DNA of 64,000 bases from the NCBI GenBank assembly GCA_964058845.1, contig CAXKVR010000019.1:62001-126000 (forward strand). The letters run 5' to 3'. This DNA comes from Carex sylvatica (Eukaryota; Streptophyta; Magnoliopsida; Poales; Cyperaceae). Made by a program: the position numbers and the translations under genes. This document shows, in pieces, positions 12,611 through 24,618 of the stretch. The notes beneath the pieces are model-generated. The model was given only the letters and a program-made list of their open reading frames with translations. It was not told the origin of the DNA and searched no databases. Position 1 is the first letter of the stretch. The number at the start of each line of letters is the position of its first letter.

Positions 12611-13223
12611 CAGTGGCGGAGATAACATGGATCAGGGGTAGGCAACCGCCTACCTCTAGATTTTAAAAATTACCTATACATTCGTATAAAATTAGGTCAT
12701 TGCCTACCCCTGCTGCGATTCTCTTTTAGTTGTGATTGGATTCGGTTTTTGTGTGTGTCAATTTTGCATTTAACAAAATTGAGTTTTGTTGATTTGGAAA
12801 GAAAGTAAATGGAAGCTCTTTGGAGAAGAAAGATAATTGAATACTTCTTTCTTAATAGACTTAATGTATTATTCCATAAAATAGAAATAATGATTGGTTC
12901 ACAGAGAATCAGGAGCATCTAGAAATTATTTGGACCTTAACATTCAATTTTAGAGTTTCAAATTATTGTGTCTTGCTATTTGATGATTTTAACATACAAT
13001 GAATCTAGCTATTTATTTTTAAAAATTATCTTAATCACAAACTATAGGAAAAAAAAAAAATTTAACCTGATTCTTTTTATAAAATGTTTAGCACAAAAAA
13101 CATTTTTTAGAAAGGGTGTATTGATAATTTTAAATTTTTATTAAAAAATAAATAAAAATAATAACTATTTTTTAATAAAAAAAATTTTGTCTACTCCTGA
13201 TAAAAATTTTGACTACGCCACTG
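12611..13223. mobile_element. hAT-type non-autonomous element
   Basis: The perfect 8 bp TSD cgtgtatg lies at 12603-12610 and 13224-13231. The ends are CAGTGGCGGAG on the left and CTACGCCACTG on the right, a typical hAT terminus. The interior is AT-rich. Near the left end are CCTACCTCTA and CCTACCCCTG blocks, and near the right end CTACTCCTG. There is no transposase domain; the 73-codon frame at 12697-12918 has no recognisable motif. Confidence 0.85.
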
Positions 13224-13231
13224 CGTGTATG

Positions 13232-14859
13232 ATTACATTTTATGTACTAGTGTATGTTGGTATCCCTAATGTTCTACTGAAATAAGGTACACTTCTTGTA
13301 GAAAATTTTCCAACACGAGTAAAATAAGCTGAAGATGGCTTAAGTTTTAAACATGAAATTTTCCTTATCATTATGCGGTAAAGCAAGAGTACTGCTAAGG
13401 GCTACATACATGTTATGAACCGCTTACATTTTTTAGTATAAATACTTGTTCATGTATATAAGGATGCAGAATATGGGGTACAGTATAGTTTATCTTACTA
13501 TTATGGGGTTTTCGAATAGAAGCTATCAAACTAAATATCAGATTGCAATATTTTCGTTTGTGTCGTCATAAAAAAATGTTTCTTAAGATAGGTTGGAAGG
13601 AAAACTTGACGTTTAATAATATATATGTCGAATTTATGTAGTCCAGCGGAGAAATCAACAAATCTTGCAGAACCATGCTAAGTTCTAGAACAGAGAGCCT
13701 ATAATTTCAGCGTTTCATATGCTATGAATTGAATTATTACATCTAAACCTGTTAGTTTGATTTTAACTAGGCACAAATGATGTTGGGGCCTTGTGGTTGT
13801 GGGTAAGTTTCTGAGCAATGGAAGGTGGCGGTGCACACATTTCAGGAACCAATATTGTTTTTTTATTTATTATATTGTTTTGCAATTACAGATTCCAAGA
13901 TTTAGACACTTATGATTGAACTCAACATATGCGTGTCGCCTGCTTGTTCTGGATTATTATATTATATATTTATTAGCCTGCCGATATTTTAGAAAAAATA
14001 AATCCAGTGAACGACAGTTCACTGATCATTGAATGACAGTTCCCTGTTGCATGCGAAAACGGAGAAGTCATTTTGCCAGAGAAATTTAGTTAGAGTTCAT
14101 AATTTTTAGATATTTCTATAATAGGAGTTGAAATCTACCGAACATTCCAAATAAAACAAAATAATGCATTAATAGATTCATCGTTATATTTTTCCAAGCT
14201 AGATATCCTTAATTAGGTAAATCATTGGTGTTTGGTTGAGGTTCAATGTTATTCATATTTGGATAAAAATTAAAGTTAAGTTAGATTTAACTTATTTCTT
14301 TGTTTGGTTGGAATTTGTATTTTATGTCACATTATAAATATTTTTTTGGTATCATTTACTTGTTCTGATTAAAAATAAATTTAAAATAAGATAGCCAAAC
14401 TAAATATCACATTACATAACATGAAAAAAAACCATCCGAATTAAAAATTGAAAGGTATCAGTTAATAGTTTAGAAATAAATTGATAATAAAATTGAAATA
14501 AAAAATAACACTGCATTAATCTATATATTCAAAAATAACAGTTCCTTGACAATTAAAAATATATCAGATTGTTCTTAATCAAGCAGAAAACATAACAAAA
14601 AATAAATTACTTACAGTCTTACACTCATTGCATATAACATGATAAAATTAAGAATGAAAAATATTTATCATCATAAAAAAGATAATTTATATTCATAGAA
14701 TTTGTTCATAATAGCTGAATGAATTTATCAAAATATTAGTTGCTTACTACAGAGAGGGTGAAGTGGAAAAATATATTGACATAATTATTGGTTGTATGTA
14801 ATTTTCTAATACTTTGTTTGACTAAATTTATAAATCATACATTAATTTAATTTAATTAT
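13232..14859. other. Intergenic sequence, possible small MITE near 14220-14390
   Basis: No gene is supported. TTGGTGTTTGGTTGAGG at about 14225 and AGATAGCCAAACTAAATATC at about 14388 look like weak opposing ends of a MITE; AGCTATCAAACTAAATATC at about 13521 is similar. No clear TSD was seen. Confidence 0.35.
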
Positions 14860-16200
14860 TTACATGATTTAGTGAGTTTGCAGGTTCAAAGCTTTAATTA
14901 CAAGATCTATTGTGAAGAACCAAAGAAAGATTCAAGCTTTAATAACAAGATTTATAATGAAGAACTAAGGTTCATGAAGTGTTGAATTACAAGATTCTTT
15001 TAATGAACTTAAGAAGTCAACAAAACTTTACGGAACTATAGATTTGTGGAGCATTCGCCTTGAACGGAACAAATCATATGGAACGAATTTAAACGATACA
15101 AGACATAAAGTTCCAGATTTATTCCGTCCAAGATGGATGACATCCGTATGAAACGCTTCTCAAGTTTTGTGGAATAAATTGTACTAACCGTCTTGAACGG
15201 AAATAAACTTTCAGAACAGTTAATATCAATTTAAATTAAATTGCAGAAACTCTAACTTCAATTTACATAAACCCCATTGTAACAGGCCTCTTTCCGTTAG
15301 AATGGATTTTGAAAAATATGAATTCCCCATTATATAAAGACTTATCTCAATTCATACATATGCATTGCTTTGTTCTTGAAAGCATTTGAAAACACATTTA
15401 AAAATGCATTTATTGTGTAACTCTTGAAACCTTCCATGATTAAGTGAACTTAAACTTCAATATCGTCTCAATATACTCAAATTCACTTGTCTTTTTTTTT
15501 TTAGGAGATATTTTAGTGTCTAGGATTTAATTATAGAGTCTTTACATCAAAGCTAGTGCATCCTGCTTGTAGGGCACAAAGGGGTACACTAGCTCGAGCG
15601 TTTCCACTCACATATAACCATAGCTGTGTGACGATCTCGAGGGACTCTTCAACTCGAACTTCTAGGCTCACCTTATACCCGAGTTAGACCTTGACATCCC
15701 ACCACTGTTGGACTCATGTGTCACGAGTTGTATTATTTCTTTTTGGATAATAGAAAAGGGTCGTCGACGTGGTTGCTCTACCTCGAAGACGTTGGTATTT
15801 TATATCAAACTTCGTTATCATCTTGTGTGTCAATTGTCTCTAAACTGTACTCTATTTACTTTACTGCCAAATGCTTGTTTGACTTGTTAGTTTAGAGGGC
15901 TTAACTGAAAAAGGTCTAAAAGTCTTTAAGACTCACTTTTAAATCCTCCTCTAAGTATCGTTAGGAACTACAAAGTGATATCAGTGCAAATTAACTTGAA
16001 CTAAGACTTACTTAATTTGAGTATATTAAATATCCAAAATGACACTAAATATTTGTACTGAACCCCCAATATTTGGTCAAACCTCAAATAATTTTAGTCA
16101 TTGGAAAAATGCCATGGTTAATTATTTTAACAGTTTAGAGGCTTGGGATATTATTCAAATTGAGTATGTACCAAAATTTAATAAAAAGAATGAACTGTAA
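14860..16200 (+). mobile_element. Copia-type LTR retrotransposon remnant (LTR, primer site, gag start)
   Basis: An LTR-like stretch with a TATATAAAG box at about 15334 runs into TGATATCAGTGC at about 15976-15987. That resembles the TGGTATCAGAGC sequence usual at the Met-tRNA primer site of plant Copia elements. A gag start follows at 16039. No integrase, reverse transcriptase or second LTR was seen, so this is a 5' fragment. The left LTR border is approximate. Confidence 0.55.
16039..16200 (+). pseudogene. Copia gag N-terminal fragment
   Basis: A 53-codon frame starts MTLNICTEPPIFGQTSNNFS and continues HWKNAMVNYFNSLEAWDII. The F-x-G ... W-x-x-x-M ... L-x-x-W-D-I-I spacing is that of the gag polyprotein start of plant Copia elements (DUF4219/UBN2 type). 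It ends at a TAA in a lysine-rich stretch. Similar sequence appears to continue after stops and shifts to about 16290. It is a broken retrotransposon gene with no host function implied. Confidence 0.65.
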
Positions 16201-16701
16201 TCCAACTAAAAAAATGAAAAGAAGAAGAGCTACATTGCAAAATATGCAATAATTACTTCAGGAATTTGAAAGAGACAATTTGGTGGTGAAGATAGAGCTG
16301 GGGTTAAAATCCCACTTAAAAAAATAAAAAAAAATAAAAAAATGTCAATCCAATGAAGTGAGAAGTGGAGGAAGAAAGAGGCGATCTACAAAGGGTTCTC
16401 AATAAGAGGGCGAGGAAGAGGAGCAAGCACTAATCTCTGAAGTGAGAGGATAAAAAAAAAAAATAGAAAGGTTAAATTCATGAAACACCTCTGTTGAGAA
16501 TGAGGAGGAAGAGGAACAAACAGCAATTTAAGGGACATTTATATTTAAAAATGAAAAGACATATTAGTCGATTTAATTTTAAAATAATTAAATAAAAGGA
16601 GATAGAAGAAAGATTTTTTTTTGGGGGGATATTGAATATTAGAGTGATTTATAGAGATATTGGCTATTTTAAAAGTTTAAATGAGTACACTGCAAATTTT
16701 C

Positions 16702-17661
16702 CGACATTTTTATTTTTACCCAATTAAAAAATTAATTTAATAATAATAACCAAATTTTAAAAATACCGAAGTCGTGGAATTTCAATTCCAAACTGTGAAA
16801 AAATTTCACGGTCCCAACATTTTTTTTTATTACAAAACAAAAATTTGTATTTTTTTTTATTTTTTTTATGAAAATATTAGAAATGTTAGATATATTTCTT
16901 TAAAAATAGATGGAATACAATACAATTTGATTTATTAAAAAGACTGTAACAAATAACCCGATCAATATTTTTCAGGCCGAATTTTTCATGGCTATAAGAA
17001 AAATTAATATATTTCATTATGTGTTATTGTTAAAAAATAAAAATGCATGGATTCTGAGTTATTGATCCCGGTTCAAAAATCACTTCTAGGTTATATAGAA
17101 ATTATTGTGATCCTTCTAGTAAATTTAATTTATAAAAAGTTGTATCTATTTTAAAAAAAGAAGAAGTTATTTAATGATTGTTATTTAAAAAGAATTCTCA
17201 AAATAGATACAACCTTTTATAAATTAAATGTACTAGAAGGATCACAATAATTTCTATATTATCTAGAAGTGACTTTTGAACCAGGATCAATAACTCAGAA
17301 TCCATGCATTTTTATTTTTTAACAATAACACATAATGAAATATATTGATTTTTCTTACAGCCGCGAAAAATTCGGCCTGAAAAATATTGATTGGGATATT
17401 TGTTACAGTCTTTTTAATAAATCAAATTGTATTGTATTCCATCTATTTTGAAAGAAATATATCTAACATTTCTAATATTTTCATAAAAAAATAAAAAAAA
17501 ATAGAAATTTCTGTTTTGTAATAAAAAAAATGTTGGGACCGTGAAATTTTTTCACAGTTTGGAATTGAAATTCCACGGCTTGGGTATTTTTAAAATTATT
17601 TTTAAAATTTGGTTATTATTATTAAAATAATTTTTTAATTGGGTAAAAATAAAAATGTCGG
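16702..17661. mobile_element. Foldback element family CCGATTTTT, copy B
   Basis: A 960 bp near-perfect hairpin. The arms begin CGACATTTTTATTTTTACCC and end with the mirror image, and caaattttc flanks both sides (16693-16701, 17662-17670). Inner matches with copies A and C include AATATATTTCTTT, AAAATAGATGGAATAC and AATAACCCGATCAATATTTT. The arms are very similar to each other, suggesting the youngest insertion of the three copies. Non-coding. Confidence 0.85.
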
Positions 17662-17670
17662 CAAATTTTC

Positions 17671-18874
17671 CTTATTATGAACCCGACAATACAAAAACAA
17701 ATAATTTAAATTATTACTGATTTTGTCAATTACAAACTTTCTATTTCAGATTTTCAATTCTCTGTTCTACGGACTCCCAATTTCCAATATTTTGAAGGGT
17801 TGACAATTATTACCATAATTGCAACCATGTCATAAATAAGTCATTCAATTCGAATTTCGCTCAAATCTTATACACTACCCTGCCACTGAAAGGGCCACAA
17901 CGAATTTAATGCACTCGATTTTAATCGGACGGATCATATATTGTGCATCAAAATCATGATGTTATCAGAACTAACAGCAACATATTGAAATATTTCTCGG
18001 ACATAAAATGCCAAGAGTACAGAACAAAGCATGCATATATGTCTGAAGAAATAATTGGTGCCACCAAGGAACCAAACACATAATCACAAATTTTAAGCTT
18101 CCCGGCAAAGCATGATTAATCCCATGCTTTAGTGGGTTCCCACAGGCTTTTCCTGCTTTTACAAGAAATCATTCACCTCAACTTGTCTGGTAACTGAACT
18201 AAATATGAGATTCAATCCTTGAGCAAAATGATTCGGTTTGTACCGGGAAAAAAAAGGGAAGTTTATCCGAATGGTGATGGATATCTGAGTACCGAAATGA
18301 TTTGGTCTGACCTTATCTACTATATTGTACCGATTGTTTTGCAGATAGATAAGATGATTTGTTGTCTACAGTTCAATATTACTCTGTATCGGCCTTTAGT
18401 ACTAGAAATAAAATTTCTCAAATTTTAATTTAGACGCTCACATTGTTGAATATTGCTTGTTGGATGAACATTTTGTCTACCTATTAATTCCCCAAATACA
18501 TTTGTTTCCCGATCGAATTGACTTCGTAGTTCCTGAGATAAATATCTACATTGCATATGATCTTAACTATTGTTTTTTTTAATATTATTTTAAAAAATTA
18601 AAGATTGGAGATCAAGTCATCTAACTATTTAATATTCACAAAAAATTGTTCTTTGAATTTTAAATTTACGACCTTTCACATGAAAAACATTAGTTATTTC
18701 ATTAGACCAAAGATTGATTGTCCTTAGCTATTGATTTAACTTCAATAACGGAAATTTAACAATATAGTTAACTAGATATCCTAAATATTCTGTCAATTGG
18801 TAACTTTTTGCTATTTAAAAATAAATCAACAGGATGTAGTGCAATTGATAAATTTCTACTATTTAGTATAAAGC
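17671..18874. other. Intergenic sequence, nothing recognised
   Basis: AT-rich with no terminal repeats or RNA genes seen. The 69-codon frame at 18219-18428 has no recognisable motif. Confidence 0.45.
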
Positions 18875-18882
18875 AAAAATCA

Positions 18883-19220
18883 CAGAGGTGAAAACAGATC
18901 GGATACATAACGGATATATATCCATATCAATTTTTATTATTTTGAATAATTATATATTACATGAATATGAATCCGAATCAGATCAAATATTTATTAAAAA
19001 ATATCAAAATTCATAATATTTATCTAATTATAACGAAATAACATGATTTTTTTCATAATATATATACTAAACTATATAGTATATTTTTACTATTCGTATA
19101 CGGATAATCAAAACGTAAATCCATATTTGTATCTATATTAACACGGATATTCAGATATCAAATATCTATATTTAGTTTTTCAAATACAAATCAGATATTA
19201 TCTACTCCATTTTCACCCCC
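18883..19220. mobile_element. hAT-like MITE, GGATAC family
   Basis: The ends are CAGAGGTGAAAACAGATCGG and TACTCCATTTTCACCCCC. The candidate 8 bp TSD is aaaaatca (18875-18882) against aaaagtca (19221-19228), with one mismatch. The interior carries repeated GGATAT and ATACGGATA motifs, as in the copies at 1-879, 29159 and 50552. Confidence 0.7.
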
Positions 19221-19229
19221 AAAAGTCAG

Positions 19230-19881
19230 GAATTTGTATCCTCTGCATTAACTCAAAAAGGAGAGTAAAGCTAGGGTGTGATGTGCTCATCAAAAGGGTT
19301 TGGTGAGCACAACTCCAAAAGTTCATCGGATCGATTTCATATGCCGAATTCAAACCGTTGAAATCCATGTATTTCATGAGTGATGCATATACATGCAAAA
19401 TTTTGAAAGTTTCGAGTTTATTTGCTACACGGTCAAGTGGTCAAAGAAATGAACATTTTATAAGTTAATTATAAGTTATTTTATATATTCAATTTTTAAT
19501 ATTTCTTTGACTACTTGACCGTGTAGCAAATAAACTCGAAACTTTTAAAATTTTGCATGCATATGCATCACTCATGAAATACATAGATTTTAACGGTTTG
19601 GATTCGGTATTTGTCGTCGATCCGATATACTTTTGAAGTTATGCTCACCAAACCTTCTTAGTGAGCATGTCACACCCTAGCTTTACTCCAAAAAGGAATC
19701 TTTTGAGTTAATACGTCTGTCTCATCCGATTAACTTTAAGATTCGTGCAAATTAAATTCGCACTAATATTGAAGATTTCTATGTTTTAGACGAGGCCGAA
19801 TGAACTCCGTTTACAATCAGACGACCCATATCTATTAACTCAAAATAGCATATTTTGAGTTAATGCAGACGATGTGAACTC
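19230..19881. mobile_element. MULE-type MITE, GTATCCTCTGC family, split by a nested insertion
   Basis: The perfect 9 bp TSD aaaagtcag lies at 19221-19229 and 19882-19890. The left end GAATTTGTATCCTCTGC leads into ATTAACTCAAAAAGG. The right end reads TTTTGAGTTAATGCAGACG. Removing the 426 bp insertion at 19263-19688 and one copy of its TSD leaves about 217 bp, the size of the sister copies at 20242 and 53372. Confidence 0.9.
19263..19688. mobile_element. Nested foldback MITE, GAGTAAAGCTAGGGTG ends
   Basis: The perfect 9 bp TSD caaaaagga lies at 19254-19262 and 19689-19697, inside the left TIR of the host MITE. The arms of about 190 bp begin GAGTAAAGCTAGGGTGTGA and match almost throughout, including TATGCATCACTCATGAAAT in the centre. 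The loop is about 60 bp. Non-coding; the 61-codon frame at 19213-19398 is incidental. Confidence 0.9.
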
Positions 19882-20241
19882 AAAAGTCAGCAATATGCTG
19901 CCTAAGAAAGCATCTCTCAGAGGATATAAACTCTGCACCTTATTCCTCTCACGTACACGGATCGATTATAAAATTGCCCGTTTAGCAGATCTACTAGACT
20001 TGTGCAACGAGTAATTGATTATGAATCCATCGGCATTTGAAATAGATAAAATTGTTCATATATATACAAAATTTATATGGAAGGTCTGTAAATTATTTCT
20101 TAAAAGTTTGTATCAAAATGAACGGGATTTTTTTTTTGCACTGATGAATGTCATCCAGCAATGAGTATCCCCTGAGATAGCTGACCGTGTAATATATTCG
20201 GTCCGTTCACTAATTCGGTGTCTGTTTGAACTTTGAAATAC

Positions 20242-20461
20242 GAGTGCGTATCCTCTGCATTAACTCAAAAAGAAATTTTTTGAGTTAATAAATCTTAACC
20301 GTCTATTTTGAAATGGAGCCAATCCGATCACTGCTTATGATATAGGAGACTTTTTAATATTAGTACTAATCTAGTCAGAACAAATCTTAAAACAGATCAG
20401 ATGATCAGAATTCATTAACTCAAAAAATTTCATTTTGAGTTAACGCAGAGGATACGAATTC
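20242..20461. mobile_element. MULE-type MITE, GTATCCTCTGC family
   Basis: The perfect 9 bp TSD ttgaaatac lies at 20233-20241 and 20462-20470. The ends are GAGTGCGTATCCTCTGC and GCAGAGGATACGAATTC, each followed inward by ATTAACTCAAAA or its complement. Each end also holds a second inverted TTTTGAGTTAAT close by, giving a double-hairpin end structure. Confidence 0.9.
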
Positions 20462-20470
20462 TTGAAATAC

Positions 20471-22194
20471 AGGGGGATCCGCTTTAAAAGTTCGTATCAT
20501 TTTAAAACATACGACATTTTATTGGATCAGGGTTGCCCTTTGTCTATTATTAAATATGTACGTACTGAAACATAAATAGTGCTTGAGTTGTAATAAATTT
20601 AGAAAGATTTGACTCAATAAGTCTGATTTAAATATATGGATCAAACTCTAGCTCCATATATATATATTAGTATTGTGTCCGTGTGTTGCAATGAATTATA
20701 TTATAAGAGAACATTTTAAAAATCTCATACAAAATAACATATTTTCATTAAAAAAAATTTGACAAAATTACAATAACATTTTTAAATGACATATTAAATA
20801 GGAGATGCTATTTTGATAGCAATAATTAGATCATTGAGAACATAAAGTTTTTTTTTTCTAAATACCTTTTTATCCTTCTTAAATTTATTTATTTATTTTT
20901 AGTTCTAATTTAATATTGTTATAAATTAAGATATTAAATACATCAACTGATTCTTCTTTAAGCAGTGTAACACAAATGGAACTTTTTAATATATTTTATA
21001 GGATCGCCTCGTTTTTTGTATGACATGTATTTCACACTAAGATTTATTATCTTTCTTTATTAGTTTTATGGTCATGATTATGTATAGAAAGAATCATATA
21101 TTAAATTTATCTAGACAAAGAAATAAATTAGCAGCGATAAATATTGAATGATAAATACGTAGATAGATATGTGAAGTTACAAATTAAAGACTAAGTTGCA
21201 AAAGGCACTATCAAAATCTACGAACTAAAAGATTAAACTAAGTCATCGTTAATGCGAAGTTAAAATTGACTTTGTAAATTAGAATATTTTTTTTACCTTA
21301 TTTCAAATTTATGTCAAGATTAATTTTCAGATTGCTTGTTTCTTGTGATTTCATTTCATAACAAATACTAAATACAGATACATTAATGACTTAACTTTAA
21401 TCCATTTAGTTTAACTGATAAAAGATTTCAGACTCTCATGATAAATAAGGAATGAATAAAATAAGAAAACATAATTATATCACTAAATTGAAGAGGGAGA
21501 AATAAAGAATGAATGAAATAAGGAAACAAATTATATCGCTAAATTTCATATTTATTTAATTTTAATTGTAATACATAGTGTGACTGAACATGTGGCGAGT
21601 ATGTTTTTAGTTAAATTTAGATTTCTACACATGATTCAGATGTATTTAATCAAAAAAAGACGGATTTCGTAATTGGAGGGCTGAGATTAAATTTGAAATT
21701 TCAACTTTGAATCGTAACCGTTGACGAATCGGACACCCAACGTGCTTAATAATAAAATGGAGATATATATTTTTACGGTGAAAAAAAGGAGAAATTTATG
21801 CACATTTCATCTCATACCAAGTGGATCTGATTCAACGAGTTATATTCAATTTTTTCTTATTTAATAGAAAAGATAAATGGATAGTTGCCGCATTTAATCA
21901 ACTGAGAAGTAGATCTTCATCGTTGAGATAAAAAATTTCCTGTTATGACTTATGCAACATGATTTCTTTCTTTTTTTAATTTCTTTTTTGGGTGATTTGA
22001 CACTCAAATTTTTTATTACCGATCGAACCCGAGGTTCTTAAATCTTAATGTCAGACAATGAAACACCCAATCTTTTAAAATATTAAGATCGTCATCCCCA
22101 GTGACCATCCACTTAAAAAACCTTCATTATTTTTATCCTTTCCATGCGCTAGATAATCACATGTTATCTTTTTCACATTCAAATTGATACAAAC
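20471..22194. other. Intergenic sequence with a possible degraded Helitron end
   Basis: ATTAGTATTGTGTCCGTGTG at about 20667-20686 reads, on the opposite strand, like a degraded Helitron 3' end (CACACGGACACAATACTAAT), similar in layout to the end at 55724. No gene was seen. A direct repeat around AGAATGAATGAAATAAG is near 21455 and 21506. Confidence 0.35.
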
Positions 22195-22197
22195 TTA

Positions 22198-22344
22198 GGG
22201 CCTGTTCGGCCATTCAATGAGCTAGGGAATGGGTACGAAAATAGAAAAAAAATGAACTGATTTTTACTGTGTTCGTGGAAAAAAAAAAATTCAGTCTGAG
22301 TGATTTTTTTTTCCCACGAGCACAGTAGCGCACCGAACAGGCCC
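22198..22344. mobile_element. Tourist-like MITE (PIF/Harbinger)
   Basis: A 147 bp element with ends GGGCCTGTTCGGCC and CACCGAACAGGCCC, flanked by TTA on both sides (22195-22197, 22345-22347). The TIR and the 3 bp TTA TSD are diagnostic for Tourist/Harbinger MITEs. A right-end fragment of a relative sits in the last Derlin intron near 60953. Confidence 0.9.
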
Positions 22345-22347
22345 TTA

Positions 22348-23102
22348 AGAAAATGCATGGTTGTCGTGGTACACGCACAATGAGATTTACGATTTTCAAA
22401 AATTCAAATTTATCACATACTAATTTGTAGTTTCAAATCTATTCAACAAATTTTGAAAATTGTAACATAACACGTTACGAACTGCATGTAGAACAAAATA
22501 CTCATGTCTCGTTTTGGAACAATTCGAATTCAACTAGCTAATCACAAAAAATCTTATAGCAAATATCATAAGGTTTTGACTTAAATTTTATTCAAGAATA
22601 TCATTTTATTTCTAATTTCAACGAGAAAAATGCTACAAATTTTATGTCTTATCATAGATATCAGAGAATTACACACCATGAAAAAAGAATCTTTTATAAT
22701 ACTATGCACCAGTTCATCGCACCACATAGTGGCACCCATTAACCTGCACCTTCTTAGATATACTTATCCATATGTGATTTTATCCAAAGAGTATAAATTT
22801 TGGACCCATTTGTTTATACAACCCAATTAGGTTATACCATATTTAATTTCATAAATTATCAATTTTAATCCAAATAATTTTGATCTATAGAACAATTCTA
22901 ACAATAGTTACATAAACAATATTAAGAAAAAATATAGTAAAGAAACTTAAAACCGAAAACTAGAAAGCAAAAATATCAATCCGAAATTTCATCTCAAGTT
23001 TTAAGGCACGTTTCTACGTTCTTTGACCTTACAAAATGCAATTTGAAAATTCTCTAGGACCAATTATAGATTTCTTCACGAGCTTTTCTAATTGAGAAAT
23101 AC
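22348..23102. other. AT-rich intergenic sequence, nothing recognised
   Basis: No terminal repeats, tandem repeats or conserved frame were seen. The 66-codon frame at 22630-22830 has no recognisable motif. Confidence 0.45.
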
Positions 23103-23110
23103 ACTTGAAC

Positions 23111-23763
23111 CAGTGTAACAAAATGCGGTCTATGCGGCCGCATATGCGTATGCGGTTCCGAACCGCATAGAAAATTAATATGCGGTCTAATATGCGGTTC
23201 CGCATATGCGGCCGCATATTCGGCCGCATAATTTTGACCGCATACCGCATATGAACCGCATATGCCATATACCGCATATGATCCGCATATGAACCGCATA
23301 TGAACCGCATATACCGCATATGATCCGCATATGAACCGCATATGAACCGCATATGAACCGCATATGATCCGCATATGAACCGCATATGATCCGCATATAA
23401 ACCGCATATGATCCATATACCGCATATAAACCGCATATGAACCGCATATACCGTATATTATCCGCATATGATCTGCATATGAACCGCATATGATCCGCAT
23501 AAAATTATTGTTATGAAACTTTTGAATTAGTAGATTTTAAAATATATATGCTTTTATTACCTTGTTGTTGTGTATTTTTATATCTACAAACATGTGTATT
23601 CTTATTCCTGTTGTGAGATTATGCTTCAAAATATATATGAATTTTTATTTTAAAATCCGCATATATAAATCCGCATAAAAATCCGCATATGCTGCCGCAT
23701 ACCGTATATGCAGTATGCGGTGACCTTCCGCATACCGCATAGAAACCGCATTTTATAACACTG
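23111..23763. mobile_element. hAT-type element carrying an 11 bp tandem array
   Basis: The perfect 8 bp TSD acttgaac lies at 23103-23110 and 23764-23771. The left end is CAGTGTAACAAAATGCGG and the right end CCGCATTTTATAACACTG. Both subterminal regions are full of ATGCGG/CCGCAT motifs. The interior holds an array of CGCATATGAAC/CGCATATGATC units. Frames of 100-148 codons on the minus strand are direct translations of the array, not genes. Confidence 0.9.
23238..23500. repeat. 11 bp tandem array, CGCATATGAWC
   Basis: Around 20 head-to-tail units alternate between CGCATATGAAC and CGCATATGATC, with some shortened 6-8 bp units (CGCATATAC). Single units also appear outside the array near 23190 and 23660-23720. 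Each unit contains the palindrome CATATG and the same CCGCAT word as the element's ends. Confidence 0.95.
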
Positions 23764-23771
23764 ACTTGAAC

Positions 23772-24609
23772 AAAGAGTTACTTGAATCGCATCTAGACTC
23801 ATTGGATTATAATAATAGATCAGGTCAAATTGAAATTAAAACCAGACTCTAGAACTATGTATATATATAACGATTCTAAAACATTTACAAACAAACTTTC
23901 AAAGATCGTTGTAACGGTTGTCTAACACTTGGAACATGAATGAAAAGTTGAAAACCATTAGTATGGTTGTTAAGCTTGAGTCTTGAGGCATTGCTATATC
24001 TCTATTTAGAGTTTTAGGATTGAAATTAGAAAATGTAGATTGGGAAGATTTAATGAAACTAGAACTTAAATTGAACTCTACAATCACCAAAAGGAATTCT
24101 AATTCGTAAACTACAAACCCATAAATGTTCATTTTATGCGTGAGCTGAATTGTATAAACACTTTAGAAAATCTATTAAGTTTCAATTTACATAATTAAAA
24201 AAAATTAATTCATAAAAACAACTAAAGACCTTGCTTTGAGAGTAGATCCGTCCTTGTAGAGACTTATATATAATGACTACGTAAATTGTGTAGCTAGTAT
24301 GAAACCATTACAACGGTTAAAGGAGAAGAGTCGGCTCTTATATTCTGCATTGTATTTTATAACATCTAGTTATCTTTCTAATGCGCAGTGAAAATAAATT
24401 TTTGTATTAACGTGTACTTTATTTACAATATAGTTTAGAATACAATATTATGAGCAGTAAAAAATTCTTTATCATTTGCAGCACAAATAATTTATATTTT
24501 TTTATGAAAATAAATAATTTATATCATTGACACCATTCATGTTTAATAGAGATTAAAAGTTTAGCTCCGGACTTGCATATGATATATTATGAAATTCTAA
24601 ATAACAAGT
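23772..24609. other. Intergenic sequence, nothing recognised
   Basis: No repeats with clear ends were seen. The frame at 23899-24132 (-) has no recognisable motif. Confidence 0.45.
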
Positions 24610-24618
24610 CAAGATGTC

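Noticed and set aside
23029..23500. Three overlapping minus-strand frames of 100-148 codons with repeating ICGSYA/MRF peptides
   Set aside because: They are direct translations of the 11 bp tandem array in all three frames (11 is not a multiple of 3), so they do not indicate a protein.
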